Origin: Neckera pumila | Taxonomy: Eukaryota > Streptophyta > Bryopsida > Hypnales > Neckeraceae | Length of the DNA: 64,000 nt | Direction: 5' to 3' | Assembly (NCBI GenBank): GCA_963969595.1 | Contig: OZ018409.1 | Location: 23,862,163 to 23,926,162 of the forward strand | Shown here: in pieces, positions 38,719 to 50,095 of the stretch | Layout: each line of letters opens with the position of its first letter | How positions within the stretch are numbered: position 1 is the first letter of the stretch | The notes under the pieces: generated by a model | Told to the model about the DNA's origin: nothing | The model's database searches: none | The model's input: the letters and a program-made list of their open reading frames with translations, nothing else | Program-made: the position numbers and the translations under genes

Positions 38719-40804
38719 CATAATTAAGACATCTCTCCTAGTAAATAAACAAAGTGGCAGATATCTTGAATCCAATTTTTTCCAAATACATCCCATTACT
38801 TCAAATATTACACTATTTATCGTACTCCAAAAGACATTTTACATACACTATAGTAGAATTAATCAAACTTAATGTTGTTTCTTATATTTCTACCTCTATC
38901 ACATACTGCAACCTCCCAAAAAATCACGTATTGCTGACAATTACTCACGAGATATGTCAATCTCATGAATCTAAGTCGCAGTAGATTCCATTGCGGAATT
39001 GTCCACAACTTAGAAGTCTCTCTACCCTCAGAAGACATTCAAAGCATAGTTAATTTTTTATGTTTAGTTTTTTGGCAGCCAAAATCCACAAATGCCAAAG
39101 CTAGTTGTTGGGCATACACCAGAAGATCAAAAGTCTTCTCTAGACTGAAGTAAAGAATTTTTTTCTTCATAATTGCATCTGCTGCCATCAATCTCGTACA
39201 ACTACAAACATATATGATACAATGTTAGATTTCTGAAGCGCAAAAAATATCAGGCCAAGAATCATAAAAAAAATATTGCAAACTTACTTACTGCTTTTTG
39301 TCTTTCAAGCAAATTTTTTGGGCACCACCAATGCCGACACAGGATCTTATGATGCAACAAGTACTGGTGCCGACTGTGTCACTTGTGTGGTTACTACAGT
39401 CGGAGCAACTTTCTTCACAGGTTTCAACAAGGCATCAAAAATGTCTTTGTTCTCTTCCAATGCCACAAAGTAATGGCCCAAGCCATGACAAGAAACAATC
39501 GATGCACTTGAAACATTACAAAAAATTTCAAGCCTCAACAAGACTGCGAGTGTGTGATTTTTGGCACTCACGGGGTGCAATTACATTATTTTTTATTTTT
39601 TATTTTATATATATATTTCTTTTTTCTTTTTTTCTTTTTTTCTTTTTTAGACTTTAATTCTTGAGGTAACTTGAGTTTTCAATAAGTCTTCTGCTGTCCA
39701 AAACATACTTTTTATCTTGTATACTTACATAGTATACTTGGGATAATTGATATTTACAGTTACTTTATTTATTTTTCTTAAATGAAAAACCCACTAAAAA
39801 GTCTACCAAATGGTGACTTTGCAGCACATTACACATGCTAGATACTTACACTACAGATATTGGTAACCAACTCCTCCCTTAGCTCTTACAGCAGAAGGAA
39901 AGTAACTGCTACTACCTTCTCTGCTTTTGACAAGAAGCTAAATATGATTTGACGGCCTTTGTAGAAGATTGTACCTTAATTCACCAAAATTAAGAGCCTG
40001 ACTATGGTGGTTGGTAACTAGCTGCTTGAATAGCTGCTTGCAATAGTAACTATGGCGCCTTTTCTCTTCTCTTCTCTCCACTTGAAACTCTCTTTGGTTG
40101 TTTCACAACAATACTAGTTACAACTAGTAGTTTGTTGTAGATTATTCACTGGGAGTGATTTTTACAGCTTGGGATCAATACGGTGAAGTATTTTTGGTGT
40201 TGTCGCAATGGTGCTTGGGTCACAGAACAGCGGCCAACAGGTGGTGAATGAATCTAGCAGATTTAGTATTATTTTTTTCTTACAATTGTTGCTTGTAGGA
40301 TGGGATATACTTGAAATAATTCTCTGATGAACAAACGATGACAAATTGGGGTAAATTGTAGACACCTTGTGTACATCAACTAGCATATTAATTGTTGGCT
40401 TGGTTGGTATGGGCACATGTGAGGTTTACCTCCTCCGGTGGATTTTTTTCAAAAAAATCTCCAAGTTATACTTTTGGCGGATGTTGTACCTGAGATTCTG
40501 AGTCGTGATATGTTGGAACACCAACTCTGTGACAACTTTCAAAAATTATCATTGCTTGTTGGTAACTGTGAAAATTTTGTTTGATTATTGCACAAATCGC
40601 TCCTCTTTTGGATGTTGTATTTCGGCCACAGCTTGCAATGACATCAGTTATACTGGCTGCAACTGAGATTCTTTAGTTACAAACTGCCTGGGCTGCGATT
40701 GAGATTCCAGTTACGAGCTGTGGTGTCGTCTAGTGAAAGGAATTGCTTAGTTTCTGCAAAAACTTCTTGTTAAAAAGCTTTTTACAGCTTTTTGAGATTG
40801 GTTA

Positions 40805-40957
40805 TGAGTAAGCTGATTTGGATACCAAGTTAAGGTTTCATTTATGGTTTGAATGAGCTGATTTGGATACCAAGTTAAGGTTGCATTTACAATTTGAATG
40901 AGCTGATTTGGATACCAAGTTAAGGTCTCATTTACAGTTGGTAATTTCCATTCCTGA
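40805..40957. repeat. 51-bp tandem repeat, three units
   Basis: GAGCTGATTTGGATACCAAG followed by TTAAGGT occurs three times with a 51-bp period inside the expanded CATTAG element. Because 51 is a multiple of three, the minus strand reads a repeated 17-residue unit (TLTWYPNQLIQ core). The flanking frame is short, so I do not call a gene. Confidence 0.8.
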
Positions 40958-41433
40958 ATAGGCTTTCTCAATCTGATTCAGTCATTGTTATGGATGTCTG
41001 ACGACTGATATGAGATTACCATCATATTTAACTAGTTACACTAACTAGCTATACAGTATGTGTAAAGCATAGATCATTAGTCTATAGCTTCATAATCACC
41101 GGTAATGTTTGTGTGATAAAGTGCTGGGTTATTCAATCAATTGTTCCTCTAAAGTAAAAGGATAAGTTCTTGGAAATAACAAGAATGTATCTTAAGTCCT
41201 AAACATGAGTTTGAGCTTCAATAGGGAAGTAGAATCTACTCTAAATCTATCAGAGAAGTATCGAAACAACATTTTTTTTTTCAAAAGAAATATTAAATTT
41301 TTTCCAAAAGGATATAGCATTGATGTGGCGCTGATAGCTCTGATGTGGCGCTGATAGCTCTGATGTGGTCAAAATGCGACCACGTCACATTTTCAGATTT
41401 CAATTTTTTTTTTCCATAATATCACCACAGGAA

Positions 41434-41453
41434 GGGGGGGGGGGGGGGGGGGG
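41434..41453. repeat. Poly(G) run, 20 bases
   Basis: Uninterrupted G run within the right arm region of the expanded CATTAG element. The length is likely unstable or unreliable in the assembly. Confidence 0.95.
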
Positions 41454-41561
41454 ACAGGCTTAGCAACCTTGTTGAGCCCTATATTTTTTGTAATGTAAAT
41501 AAATTCAAATATTGTAGTTCAATGGCTCATTTCGCTAAAACTAACTCAAATATTCAATAAT

Positions 41562-42310
41562 TTAATCTCTAAAGGAACAAGCTGCTTTTTTTGGCAACAT
41601 AGCGATTTTGGGCAGCCCACTATGGATGGAGTTTATTATTTTTTTTCTTTAAAAACTTTACACAACATATGCCCAAGGGATAGCTTTAAGGCCCATTAAT
41701 TTTTGTAACTTTTGACTACATAGTTAAAAAGGTATTGCATGATATGTGATTTTCTTTGAACTTTGGGCAGCCCGGGTAGCTCAAACAAGTTCTTTAAAAA
41801 TGACTTTAAGAAAATAAAAATTTGAGCTTAGTTCTTTAGATTTATATATACATGGAAAACTTTGAGTCATTCAATTTCAATCTATAAGTCAAAAGTTATG
41901 AGGATTTTAAAATTGTAGGTACTTATGGTTTTCAAAGACTCTATACCTACCCTCAAACTTAAAATCCTCCTAACTTTTGAGTCATAGATTGAAATTGAAT
42001 GATTCAAAGTTTTCTATGTATATATAAATCTAAAGAACCAAGCTCAAATTTTTATTTTTCTTAAGAGTCATTTTTAAAGAATTTTTTTGAGCTACCCGGA
42101 TTGCTCAAAGTTAAAAAAAAATCACATATCATGCAATAACTTTTTAACTATGTAGTCAAAAGTTAAAAAAATTGTTGGACCTTAAAGCTACTCCTAGGGC
42201 ACATGTTGTGTAAAATTTTCAAGAAAAAGAAAAAAACTCCATTTGTAGTGGGCTACCCAAAATTGCTATGTTGCCAAAAAACGCAGCTTGGTCCTTTAGG
42301 GATTCATTAA
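41562..42310. mobile_element. TTAA-flanked foldback element with about 350-nt arms
   Basis: The left end reads TTAATCTCTAAAGGAACAAG and the right end reverse-complemented reads TTAATGAATCCCTAAAGGAC. Almost the entire 749 bp pairs with itself around a centre near 41930. The shared CCTAAAGGACCAAG core links it to the 935-bp TTAA family at 15688 and 44099. It sits directly after the DLVVDCNAS coding segment of the methylase-like pseudogene. Confidence 0.8.
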
Positions 42311-43948
42311 AGACTAATTTGTAGATGCATTGCAATCTACTACCAAATCTCTTTCAATGGTTGTGCCTTCAATGAGCATCTGTAAGAAATAAGGGTCCTT
42401 TTCACAACTTGCCCGCCACTGTTTATCACCATTTATTGCCATGTTCCCATCAAAAGTATAATTGTTGATCATGTTGTTCCAAACAAGGTGTACATTAGCC
42501 GTCTTCATCGCCATTGACTGTTTGAAAGAAAAATTAGATTTTGCATAGTCGCCAAGATTCTTTATGAGAATGCTGACACCAAACTTTATTGTCTGCAATC
42601 ATTCAAATGATTAAACCAGATATATGTAAGTAATGAAGCTAACAAGAGGAACAAACAATTAACACTTCAATTGTAAAGATGTAGAAAAATTACCATGGTA
42701 GCGGAATCAATAGCCAATGTCAAAAGGAGACGGTTCACACCCGTTAATTCTTTGAAATTCATCATCAGGTACGGCTCACACATTCCTACAATATTACTCC
42801 TAGAATCTACACAATAAGAGTGAAAAATAACCATATTGTTGTCGTCTTGCAGATGCTTCTCTGCAAAAGCACATGCTGACTGAAGAGCTTTTTGCTCTAC
42901 ATTTGTGTTTCATGTGGGCATCTTATGTTTTGCAATAGATACTCCCGGCACGGGCAAATTGTCTGGACAGTCAAAAATTACGAGGTCCACACCCGGAAAC
43001 CAATTCACTTCATCTCCATATATGCGAGGCTTTCCTGCCGACAGTTGCAAAGATACAACAATGAAATGAATTAAACATTGATCCAAACAACAATCATGTC
43101 ATTAAGCTTATACATAAAAGTCAAATCAAAATTATGACAAAAGTACCTTCTTCAAGAATTCTAGCACCTCCATAAAGCAGTTCAGTAGAGAGATTTAGGA
43201 TGAAGTCCTCCCTATTGATTGCGTCATCTTCATCCAAGACAATCACCTGCATCCCATGAGTGATGACATCTTCAGTCAAGTGCGGTAGTGCCTTCCTCTT
43301 CACCCCACTTTCAAATCGCATTTCTTCTCCTAATAATCCGCTTCCTTATTTTCTTTTGTGTTTGCCAAGTCAATGAGGAGGGCCTCTTTTTTCTTATTAT
43401 TGGCCTCCATTCTTGCAATGGCCTTTTTTTTTTGCTTCTCTGTCAAGCCTACAAACTCATCCACCTCCAAATTAAAAAATCTAATAATTCAACAAACATT
43501 GACCAAATCAACATGAATTTCCAATAACAGTAAGCATCCAAAAACAATGAAGTACAATAGTGATAGTTGATGTTAACTTACCGAATTAGAATCCTTTGAA
43601 TAACCAAATTTGTGCCCTCAAATGTTATGAATGAGTCCTCCTTCTTGAAATTATTGGTGCCTCTCAGGAATGGACCAAATCCTTGGTCCCAAAACTCTTT
43701 CGCCATCTTTCTACGTACTCTACGAAGAACTCTAGATACTGCGGGGCATCGTAGTTACTGAAAGGGCGGGGACATTGTCTTCCAGGCATGTTTAGGGATT
43801 TCAATGTCTTCTTCAAGAAAGTCTAGGCATAGAGGGATGCACATGAGTGGTGTTCTTCAAACTCGCTTCAAAATCTAGGAGGTCTAGAGTTCCATTCCCA
43901 TTGACTACAAGGACTTCCATGGTCGTGGTAGTCAAACAAACATTTTTA

Positions 43949-44076
43949 TATATAAGTGAACATCAAGTGAATGCATATGATGGATGAAGAAGGGATGTCA
44001 TTTACGTACTTGTCTTACGTATATGATGTTCCCTCTTCGTTCATCATACGCTCGTCACTTGATGTTTTGTATATTT
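43949..44076. repeat. Long palindromic hairpin, about 58-bp stem
   Basis: AACATCAAGTG, TATGATG, GAAG and TTTACGTA on the left arm are matched by the reverse complement on the right arm (TACGTATATGATG...CACTTGATGTT), with a loop of only a few bases (CTTGTCT). The stem is imperfect and miRNA-precursor-like in size. It may equally be a minimal foldback element. It lies just upstream of the methylase-like pseudogene. Confidence 0.7.
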
Positions 44077-44098
44077 TTGTCAGCAATGTTGAAGTACT

Positions 44099-45033
44099 TT
44101 AAGCCCTAAAATCCGAATGTCCCTACGGGGCCAATATGTGACTTCAGGTAGGCTCCTAATTGTTCAAATCTTGTCATGATTTTTTGAAATTTTTTCTAAA
44201 GATAGAAAAACACATAAGCTTTATAGGAATATAATTTTTATTTCAATTAGTGCCCAGGAGCAAAAGTCATGGCACAATAAGGTAGAAATGGAGGTCGGCA
44301 AGCAACACAAAACAAATCACAAAAAGTCCAAATTATTTTTTTTGGTATTTTGGTCCTATAATTTTATATTTTTGTATACATGTGAAGCTTTGATTAATTC
44401 TATTTGGACTAGAGATGAGAAAGTTATGGACAATCTTGTTTTTTGGGCAATCTAAGCATCTTGTTCCAAAAATAACTTGTAGGATTCATTTTCTGATTGC
44501 AATTTTCACAATTTTTGGAAAAACATTGTCGGGCAAGATTGAGTTTGTTTGCTAGAACAATCTTACCGTTGGAATTACTGTGTTCCAATTCCATCTTAGA
44601 ACTATTAACAATTTATTTTTTTGCTCAATCTTGGACTTACTTCTACTTAATAAATTTTTTGAAGAATGAAAATCAAGTGCATTTTTTTGAAATTTTTTCC
44701 TAGACTTTCAACTCAATCCAAAAACATAGAAATTTTTTAATTCAAAGTCTGTAGTGCAAAAAAAAATCACAAATGGTGTTCAAAGTCATCTGAAATTGCA
44801 AGGTAGTGTTTAAGAAAAAAAAATTCCAACTTTGAATGCTAATAATATCTTCCTATTTCTTTAGTCAAACTTTATGAAATTTTTACCACGTGATCTCAGA
44901 CAAGTCTAGTACAAGACCCTATGGTTAGATTCTAAGAAAAACATTTTTTGTGTTTTCTTGGGTGAATGCAGCAGAAATGGCAGTTTTGAGTGGCTTTTGA
45001 CAAAAAAATGGCCTTAGGACTTTACGGGGTTAA
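44099..45033 (-). mobile_element. TTAA/CCCCTAAAGG family element, copy C
   Basis: Exactly 935 bp including TTAA at both ends (44099-44102 and 45030-45033), the same length as copy B but opposite in orientation. The reverse complement starts TTAACCCCGTAAAGTCCTAA. The low-coordinate end has TTAAGCCCTAAAATCCGAAT then GTCCCTACGGGG. No transposase frame. Confidence 0.85.
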
Positions 45034-46100
45034 AACCATGGAAGTAAGGAACTGAGTGCAGTACTACTTCTTTTTAATAAACTAAAATGATATTCATTAA
45101 CAACCAATTGACAAACATTGGTCATGCCTTTTTCTTTTGTCAATGCTGTAATAAAAGAAATAAGTAGGGCACTTATATGATTTTACCTTTTTTGAAAGGA
45201 CCGTGTCCAATAATAATTGCCAAACTTTTTCATATCACAATTTTGATATGAAATCAATAAAATAGGCAATTGTGGAAAACAATAATTCCTTCTGTAATTT
45301 CTTTTTTCTACTCGCCATTTACACGCTATCTTAATTTCTACGTTTTAGCATGACAATATAGAAATCATGCATGAGTCTGAACTTCATATTGATTTATGCA
45401 AATGGGTAAATAGAATTATCACAACTGTCTTTCTATGAATCACTTAGGACCGAACTCTATTTCTTAGGAACAAAAAGATTTTCAGTGTCGCTCAATGCTT
45501 ATGTGAGCAAATACTTAAATGCCCCCTTGGTTCCCTTAACGCTTGAAAAGGGGAAAAAAATATAAGTCTATGTTTACAAGAACTCTTAATTTAGGATTCA
45601 CCCTTTTCATTAAAAAAAGATTGTGAGTGAATGCCTCATTGGTCACCCAAAACACTTCATTTACCAAAACATTTCATTTACCAAAACATTTATAAGTCAA
45701 TGCTTAGGTGTCCATGTGGGAGTGTCAGTACCATACTACCGTTATCTTTTTCATAAAAAAATTGATGAATGAATGCTTAGGGTTCATTGGTTTATTGTAG
45801 TCTTTTATTTTATTCTCGAAAAGACAATGCATTGCTGACTTTTTAATTGTTCTACCTACTTTGATCAAAACAGATGTTTGAGTAAATGTTTTAGTGCCCC
45901 ATTTGTTATCCTCAAAAGTAGAGCCATTTGATTAACAAAACCATTATTAGTCACTACTTATAACTTATGGATGATCTTTTTTTCTCAAAAGGACTACACA
46001 ATTTTATTTCTTATTTTTTTTTAAATACTAAGTGATTGCTTTTGTGGCATCTTGGCCCTTGGTTACTTATGGAAGGCCAGAAAAGAAAGTTGATGGCTGA
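45034..46100. repeat. Intergenic DNA with diverged TGAATGCTTAGG-type repeats
   Basis: Between about 45490 and 45980 a phrase like G(T/A)GAATGC(T/C)TAGGTG(C/T)CCATTTG recurs four or five times at irregular 75-120 bp spacing. CATTTACCAAAACATTT is repeated twice at 45658-45692. Non-coding. Confidence 0.45.
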
Positions 46101-46929
46101 TTTCTTAATTGGACTTGCTGTTGTTTCTTTAACATTGCCCATGACCTTGCCATCTGGACCATTTTCGTAGCAATTGCAAATCCCACTTTATGACAAGTGG
46201 CAGTTTGTCAACCTCTGGAGCGATTCCTTGAGGCATCAAAGAACTCAAATGCAGAAAAAGGAGCTTATCTAGCGGCTCCAACAGCACCCCGAGGCAACTC
46301 AAATTTAAATTACAGTAGGGGAAAGTGCTTAGCCTATAGACCAGCACAGGTTGCCAACAAAACTAGTGTGATACTGGGCAATTCCTGACGACTTCATGTA
46401 CCTGGTTCTACTCTCTTAAAGGACTATAAAGAACAAAAAATATTGTTGTCAATAAAATTTGTGTGGGGACCACAACAACATGTGGGCATGACAGCAGGTA
46501 TGTGTAAATGAGCAAGCGCATATCTAATGTTCATCTCCTTAAGTTCGCCTTGGTTTTCGTAAAAGTATGTGCAGATCATTTTAACAACTTTTTCAAGCAT
46601 AAGAAACAGAAACTGTGCCAAACTCCATATCCCGCAAGAGAGTCACGCAGGGTGCCCAAAACCTTCTGCTCAATCACTCCCAAATCAGTCGCCTTCAGAT
46701 GCTACATAACATTTTCGTGAGTTTGGCTAAGTAAACATGAGTGTCGGAATGCAAACCATAATTGCAAACACAGTATCCAACTACACGAGCTTCTTAAGCT
46801 CAATTTCATGCATAACATTCTTGAAGGGAGCTGTGAACACCGCGGACCCAACCACTGCGGCAAGGAAGATATCCAACTGATGCTCCAATCCTCTGACATT
46901 TTCTTTCTTTGGCACTGATCCTCTCACAT

Positions 46930-47396
46930 CTTGAGTTCAAGAATGAAATCGTCGGGGCTCAGCCAAACACTGTCAACAAGTGTAGTTACTGCCAACCATA
47001 GAGCAACTACAATGAAAACGGCGGAGGTCAACACTGTCCAGAAGAATGCTATGTGCACTACTGTCCTAAGCGCAATTTTGCAAGTCTAGGCAAATAACCG
47101 ATTAGGCGTTACTGGTCAAAGCGTGGCTCACCACGCACAGGCGAAGATGAGCTTGGCAATGTCCCACCAACTTGGTTCGTGCGGGCTGGGCCCAAGTGAA
47201 TACAAGAGTAACCATATCCTCATGTTGTGAAGTCTGGCAACCCGGAAATCCATCAGTTCAGGCTGCGCACCTCGTTGCTCTCATAGTGAAGGATGACTGT
47301 CCGAAGGGCCTTCCTGCAGACAACTACAGGAAGCACCTGTTTCCCGACGCTATTGTCACACAGAAAGTCGATCACCTGAAGGTGTGTTTAGTTTAA
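46930..47396 (+). pseudogene. Degenerate fragment, possibly Pol IV/V largest-subunit-like
   Basis: One plus-strand reading near 46975-47080 gives KCSYCQP, a stop, then SNYNENGGGQHCPEECYVHY, a Cys-rich zinc-finger-like stretch. After another stop, 47240-47390 reads AHLVALIVKDDCPKGLPADN and onward. A CxxC pair followed by a hydrophobic strand and an LPxDYW-like box is the layout I associate with the clamp region of plant NRPD1/NRPE1. In-frame stops argue for a pseudogene or for unrecognised introns. The assignment is weak. Confidence 0.25.
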
Positions 47397-47399
47397 GCC

Positions 47400-48600
47400 A
47401 TTTGTCCCCTGAACTGCATCGCCTGTTATGGACAACAGCAACGCACATATAAAACCCCATGGGAAAGATGATGAGGAAGCATTACCACAGGCATTCATAA
47501 ATGCAACTGAAAGACACTTCACATACCAATTTGAATCTTCTTAATTAATTGCACCACATAAGCTAGGTTAAAGTCCCCACGTCAGGTTGAGCTGGACGAT
47601 GATTTCGTACCTTTCGGAATCTCCTGCAAAGCAAGAAAACAGTGCACTTCCGGGGATTCGACCACCACCCTGAATCCACAAGGATCAATGGCTTTGCAAT
47701 GTACAAGGAACTTTGTAACATGGATAAAGGTGAGACTAGAGAATTGCTTGGAACTTTCTTGCACGATCAACTTTTCCTCTCCAGGCATTGAGAATAACTG
47801 CGGACAATGGTGAAGGGGAAGCAATTCTTTATCATGAAATTTTCGATGATCCTCACTAAATGAATCATAAATCACAACATGTGCATATTTCTCAAACCAT
47901 TATTCTTGTGAACGTTTTACAGCTGATCATTTTTAAAAAAAATTTGAATTTGCTATTCCATTTCAAACTTGAAGCGTGCTGTCAATTATAATGCCCTCCT
48001 TCCGACGTTTCAGAATCAGAATTTCAGGCGACAAGGTACAAAGAATCTCTTACCGAGCACAATCTCGAGGCTGACACACTGACAATCGCTTTAGAAATGC
48101 TACCAGTCCGCATGAGGAAGAAGAGCGCATGAGCGGCAGCTAGGATGCAAAAGTCGAATCTACGATGCAAGCTCTTGGCACACACGATCCAAGGCGCTAC
48201 TCGCCGTGACCATTACCCTCTACATTGTTTACCTGCACCATCATCATAGAGCCCTCAAAATCACGGAGACAATAAACCCTAAACGCTACACGTAACCACC
48301 AGTTTTTTCCAAATTGTCCACTGCTATCCCAATATTTTTCTAAAGTGCGAAACTACTGCAAATCACAGGGACCTCCCGACGAACTTGATTCTTCATGTCT
48401 CTGGAAAGAATTGCAGATAAAATGAGCACGCCAAAGCTTCCTAAGCATTATCATGCAGAAACACAATATTGTTCGGTTACAACGATATGCTGGTAGTATG
48501 CCAATCCACTCAACCTCACAAATACATTCCAGACATCCGAAATCCAATCTGAAATTTCAAATCACAGCAGAACAAAGTGAAAAATTCGCATTGATTGTAC
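47400..48600. other. Moderate-GC region, no gene resolved
   Basis: Base composition is less AT-rich than the repeats and looks genic. A minus-strand frame of 97 codons (47582-47875) has no recognisable motif. It may be remnant coding or promoter DNA between decayed fragments. Confidence 0.35.
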
Positions 48601-48619
48601 TGGGAGAAAACCCTTCGTC

Positions 48620-48792
48620 AAGAAAACAGTGGCGTTGTTGTTTTTGGAGCAACCCAAGCAATTCTGAACAGAGAAGCAATTCTCACCGAAGATGTATCGC
48701 CAGCATGCATTGGCTTGAACTCCAAGGGTTACCAACGACTTGGAAGACCTCAAGATACTTGCAAAACCTGCACCAAATGGCTAGAAGCGGGG
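48620..48792 (+). pseudogene. Degenerate fragment, possible RNA polymerase largest-subunit N-terminus
   Basis: Frame reading VFGATQAILNREAILTEDVS and then SKGYQRLGRPQDTCKTC. The RLGxPxDxCKTC box resembles the conserved segment before the first zinc site of RNA polymerase largest subunits, especially the Pol IV/V forms. The expected C-x(n)-CEGHFG continuation is absent. It lies downstream of the 46.9-47.4 kb fragment on the same strand, the wrong order for one gene, so either the pieces are rearranged or one reading is wrong. Confidence 0.25.
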
Positions 48793-49499
48793 ATATCCAT
48801 ACCTGCTATTGATAGAACCATCTTTATTAAAGTGCGAGACCCCAATTAACTTCTTTCCCGAGTCTTGGAATTGCTGTCAAAGCGATGCAGTGTAAACTGT
48901 ATGAACAGTCGATAGAACTCCAGTCGAGGAAGGGCTGAGCAACTGTTCTCGAAATGCCTACTTTGCGTGGTCTAACAAAATAAAGAGTGTCCAAACCAAA
49001 TGGACTCAACAACACGAAACAAGTGACAGTGTAAACAACTGATGACTATATCAACAACTTGCACAACATTCACAGACGATGTACCAAGGGAGCATACGAT
49101 GGAACTACAAGCGGCACACTGGAAAAAACCTACGAGATTGCGCAGACATTCGACTTTGTTACACACTATATCCGCCCCAAGACACTGTTCAAGAAATGTA
49201 CTAATAAATTCAACATCAATATCATCTGCTGCAATGGAGTGGAGCTGTGAGAAAATAACGTGCTGCATTGCAAAAAACTTCACGAAAATCTACCTGGTAA
49301 AATTTAGCCACGTTGATTAGCAAATGGAAAAGTAAAACAGGAAACAGGAAACACAGATGTATATGAGCTTACACAGAAGTGCAATTTTATTGAAGGAATT
49401 CAATGGTCACTTAAACAAATCCGGCAATAGTGTCTTGAATGTCTTATAACTCTTCACTATCTTCCCCTGTGCTGGATAGTTTACTTCCAGCATAGGCCA

Positions 49500-50095
49500 C
49501 TACTCAATGGCAATGGTGCACTGCTTGACCATCCTTTCGAGGGCTTCCAGGTCCTGGAAATGCGCTGTGTTGTTGCGTAGTTGGATCACCTTCTGAGAAA
49601 TCTTCTTGAACGCCGTCACATGGCTTCGAGATGGATTTGACCCATACTCTCCGTAAGCACGGCACGCAAGCTGCACAAATGATCATAAATTAGTAAAAAA
49701 AATTTAAAAACTGAATCAAAGCATAGATTCAAAATAACTTTGAAAAAAACAAAATTTACAAACACCATGCCCTTTACAGCCGCAGACGTGTCGTACAGTC
49801 GGCGGCCCTCTCCATCAGCCTTTGTTCGCTTTTGCACGGACCACTTCAAAATTTCACCTGCAACGATGATGAGATCCCTCTCACAAAATCCCAAAAGCAG
49901 CTCCAACTCAGTCTTGTGCAATCCCAAAAGCAACTCCAACTCAGTCTTGTGCAATCCCAAAAGCAGCTCCAACTCAGTCTTGTGCAATGCCTTTGACTCT
50001 GCCGCCTCAATCTCCAACCTCTCCAACCTCTCCTCCAACATTAGAGCGACAGGGAGGACAGGGACCAGTGACGGGTACTCTTCTTGAGTCGCCAT
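49500..50095 (-). CDS. Small hypothetical protein, 166 aa, with three LHKTELELLLG repeats
   Basis: Exon 1 is 49766-50095 (110 codons from the ATG at 50093-50095). Exon 2 is 49500-49670 (56 codons plus TAG). The 95-bp intron has a GT donor and a TTTGTGCAG acceptor, in phase 0. An upstream in-frame ATG at 50105 would add four residues, but the chosen one has a better context (GGTGGTAATGG). Residues 1-20 are hydrophobic/Pro-containing and residues 21-36 are Glu-rich. Residues 37-69 are three perfect tandem 11-residue repeats (33-bp DNA unit), likely helical. The C-terminal half (AYGEYGSNPSRSHVTAFKKI and on) is mixed-charge and ends in a predicted helix. No signal peptide or membrane segment. I do not recognise the family. 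Intact frame, clean splice sites and codon use all support a real gene. Confidence 0.65.
49868..49985. repeat. 33-bp coding minisatellite, three units
   Basis: CCCAAAAGCAGCTCCAACTC followed by AGTCTTGTGCAAT is repeated three times in exon 1 of the small gene, encoding the 11-residue repeats. The near-identity of units indicates recent expansion or homogenisation. Confidence 0.95.

Larger units (their letters stand above)
39514..41495. mobile_element. CATTAG-family element, expanded copy 6 (about 2 kb)
   Basis: The left end CATTACAAAAAATTTCAAGC, continuing through TTTTTGGCACTCACGGGGTGC, pairs with a right end that reads CATTACAAAAAATATAGGGC. CTCAACAAG occurs in both arms. Family signatures sit at both edges (GATGTGGCGCTGATAGCTCT repeated near 41333-41370; CCACGTCACA). 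Normal copies are 200-410 bp, so roughly 1.65 kb (39610-41260) is extra internal DNA, either captured or inserted. It lies within an intron of the methylase-like pseudogene. Confidence 0.65.
39347..43920 (-). pseudogene. Decayed gene with amino-methyltransferase-like C-terminal half
   Basis: Readable pieces run right to left. 43640-43920 has at least two frameshifts (starts MEVLVVNGNGTLDLLDF; includes SNYDAPQYLEFFVEYVERW), and a basic/acidic stretch follows near 43330-43470. 43145-43321 reads ALPHLTEDVITHG. 42694-43040 contains VDLVIFDCPDNLPVPG and an in-frame TGA (42910-42912). 42313-42592 contains FGVSILIKNLG and ends DLVVDCNAS. 39347-39506 has SCHGLGHYFVALEENKDIF. A DPPY-like segment (here DCPD), a MVIFHSY strand, a D.xxAS motif and a GHYFVALEE strand in that order match the circularly permuted N4/N6 amino-methyltransferase fold. 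Intron sites at 42693/42592 still look functional. Stops and frameshifts make it a pseudogene. The final intron (about 2.8 kb) is filled by two mobile elements. The methylase reading is inference; the N-terminal part is unrecognised. Confidence 0.4.

Noticed and set aside
49740..50087. 115-codon plus-strand frame opposite the small gene
   Set aside because: An antisense shadow of the 33-bp repeats; the minus strand has the spliced, better-supported frame.
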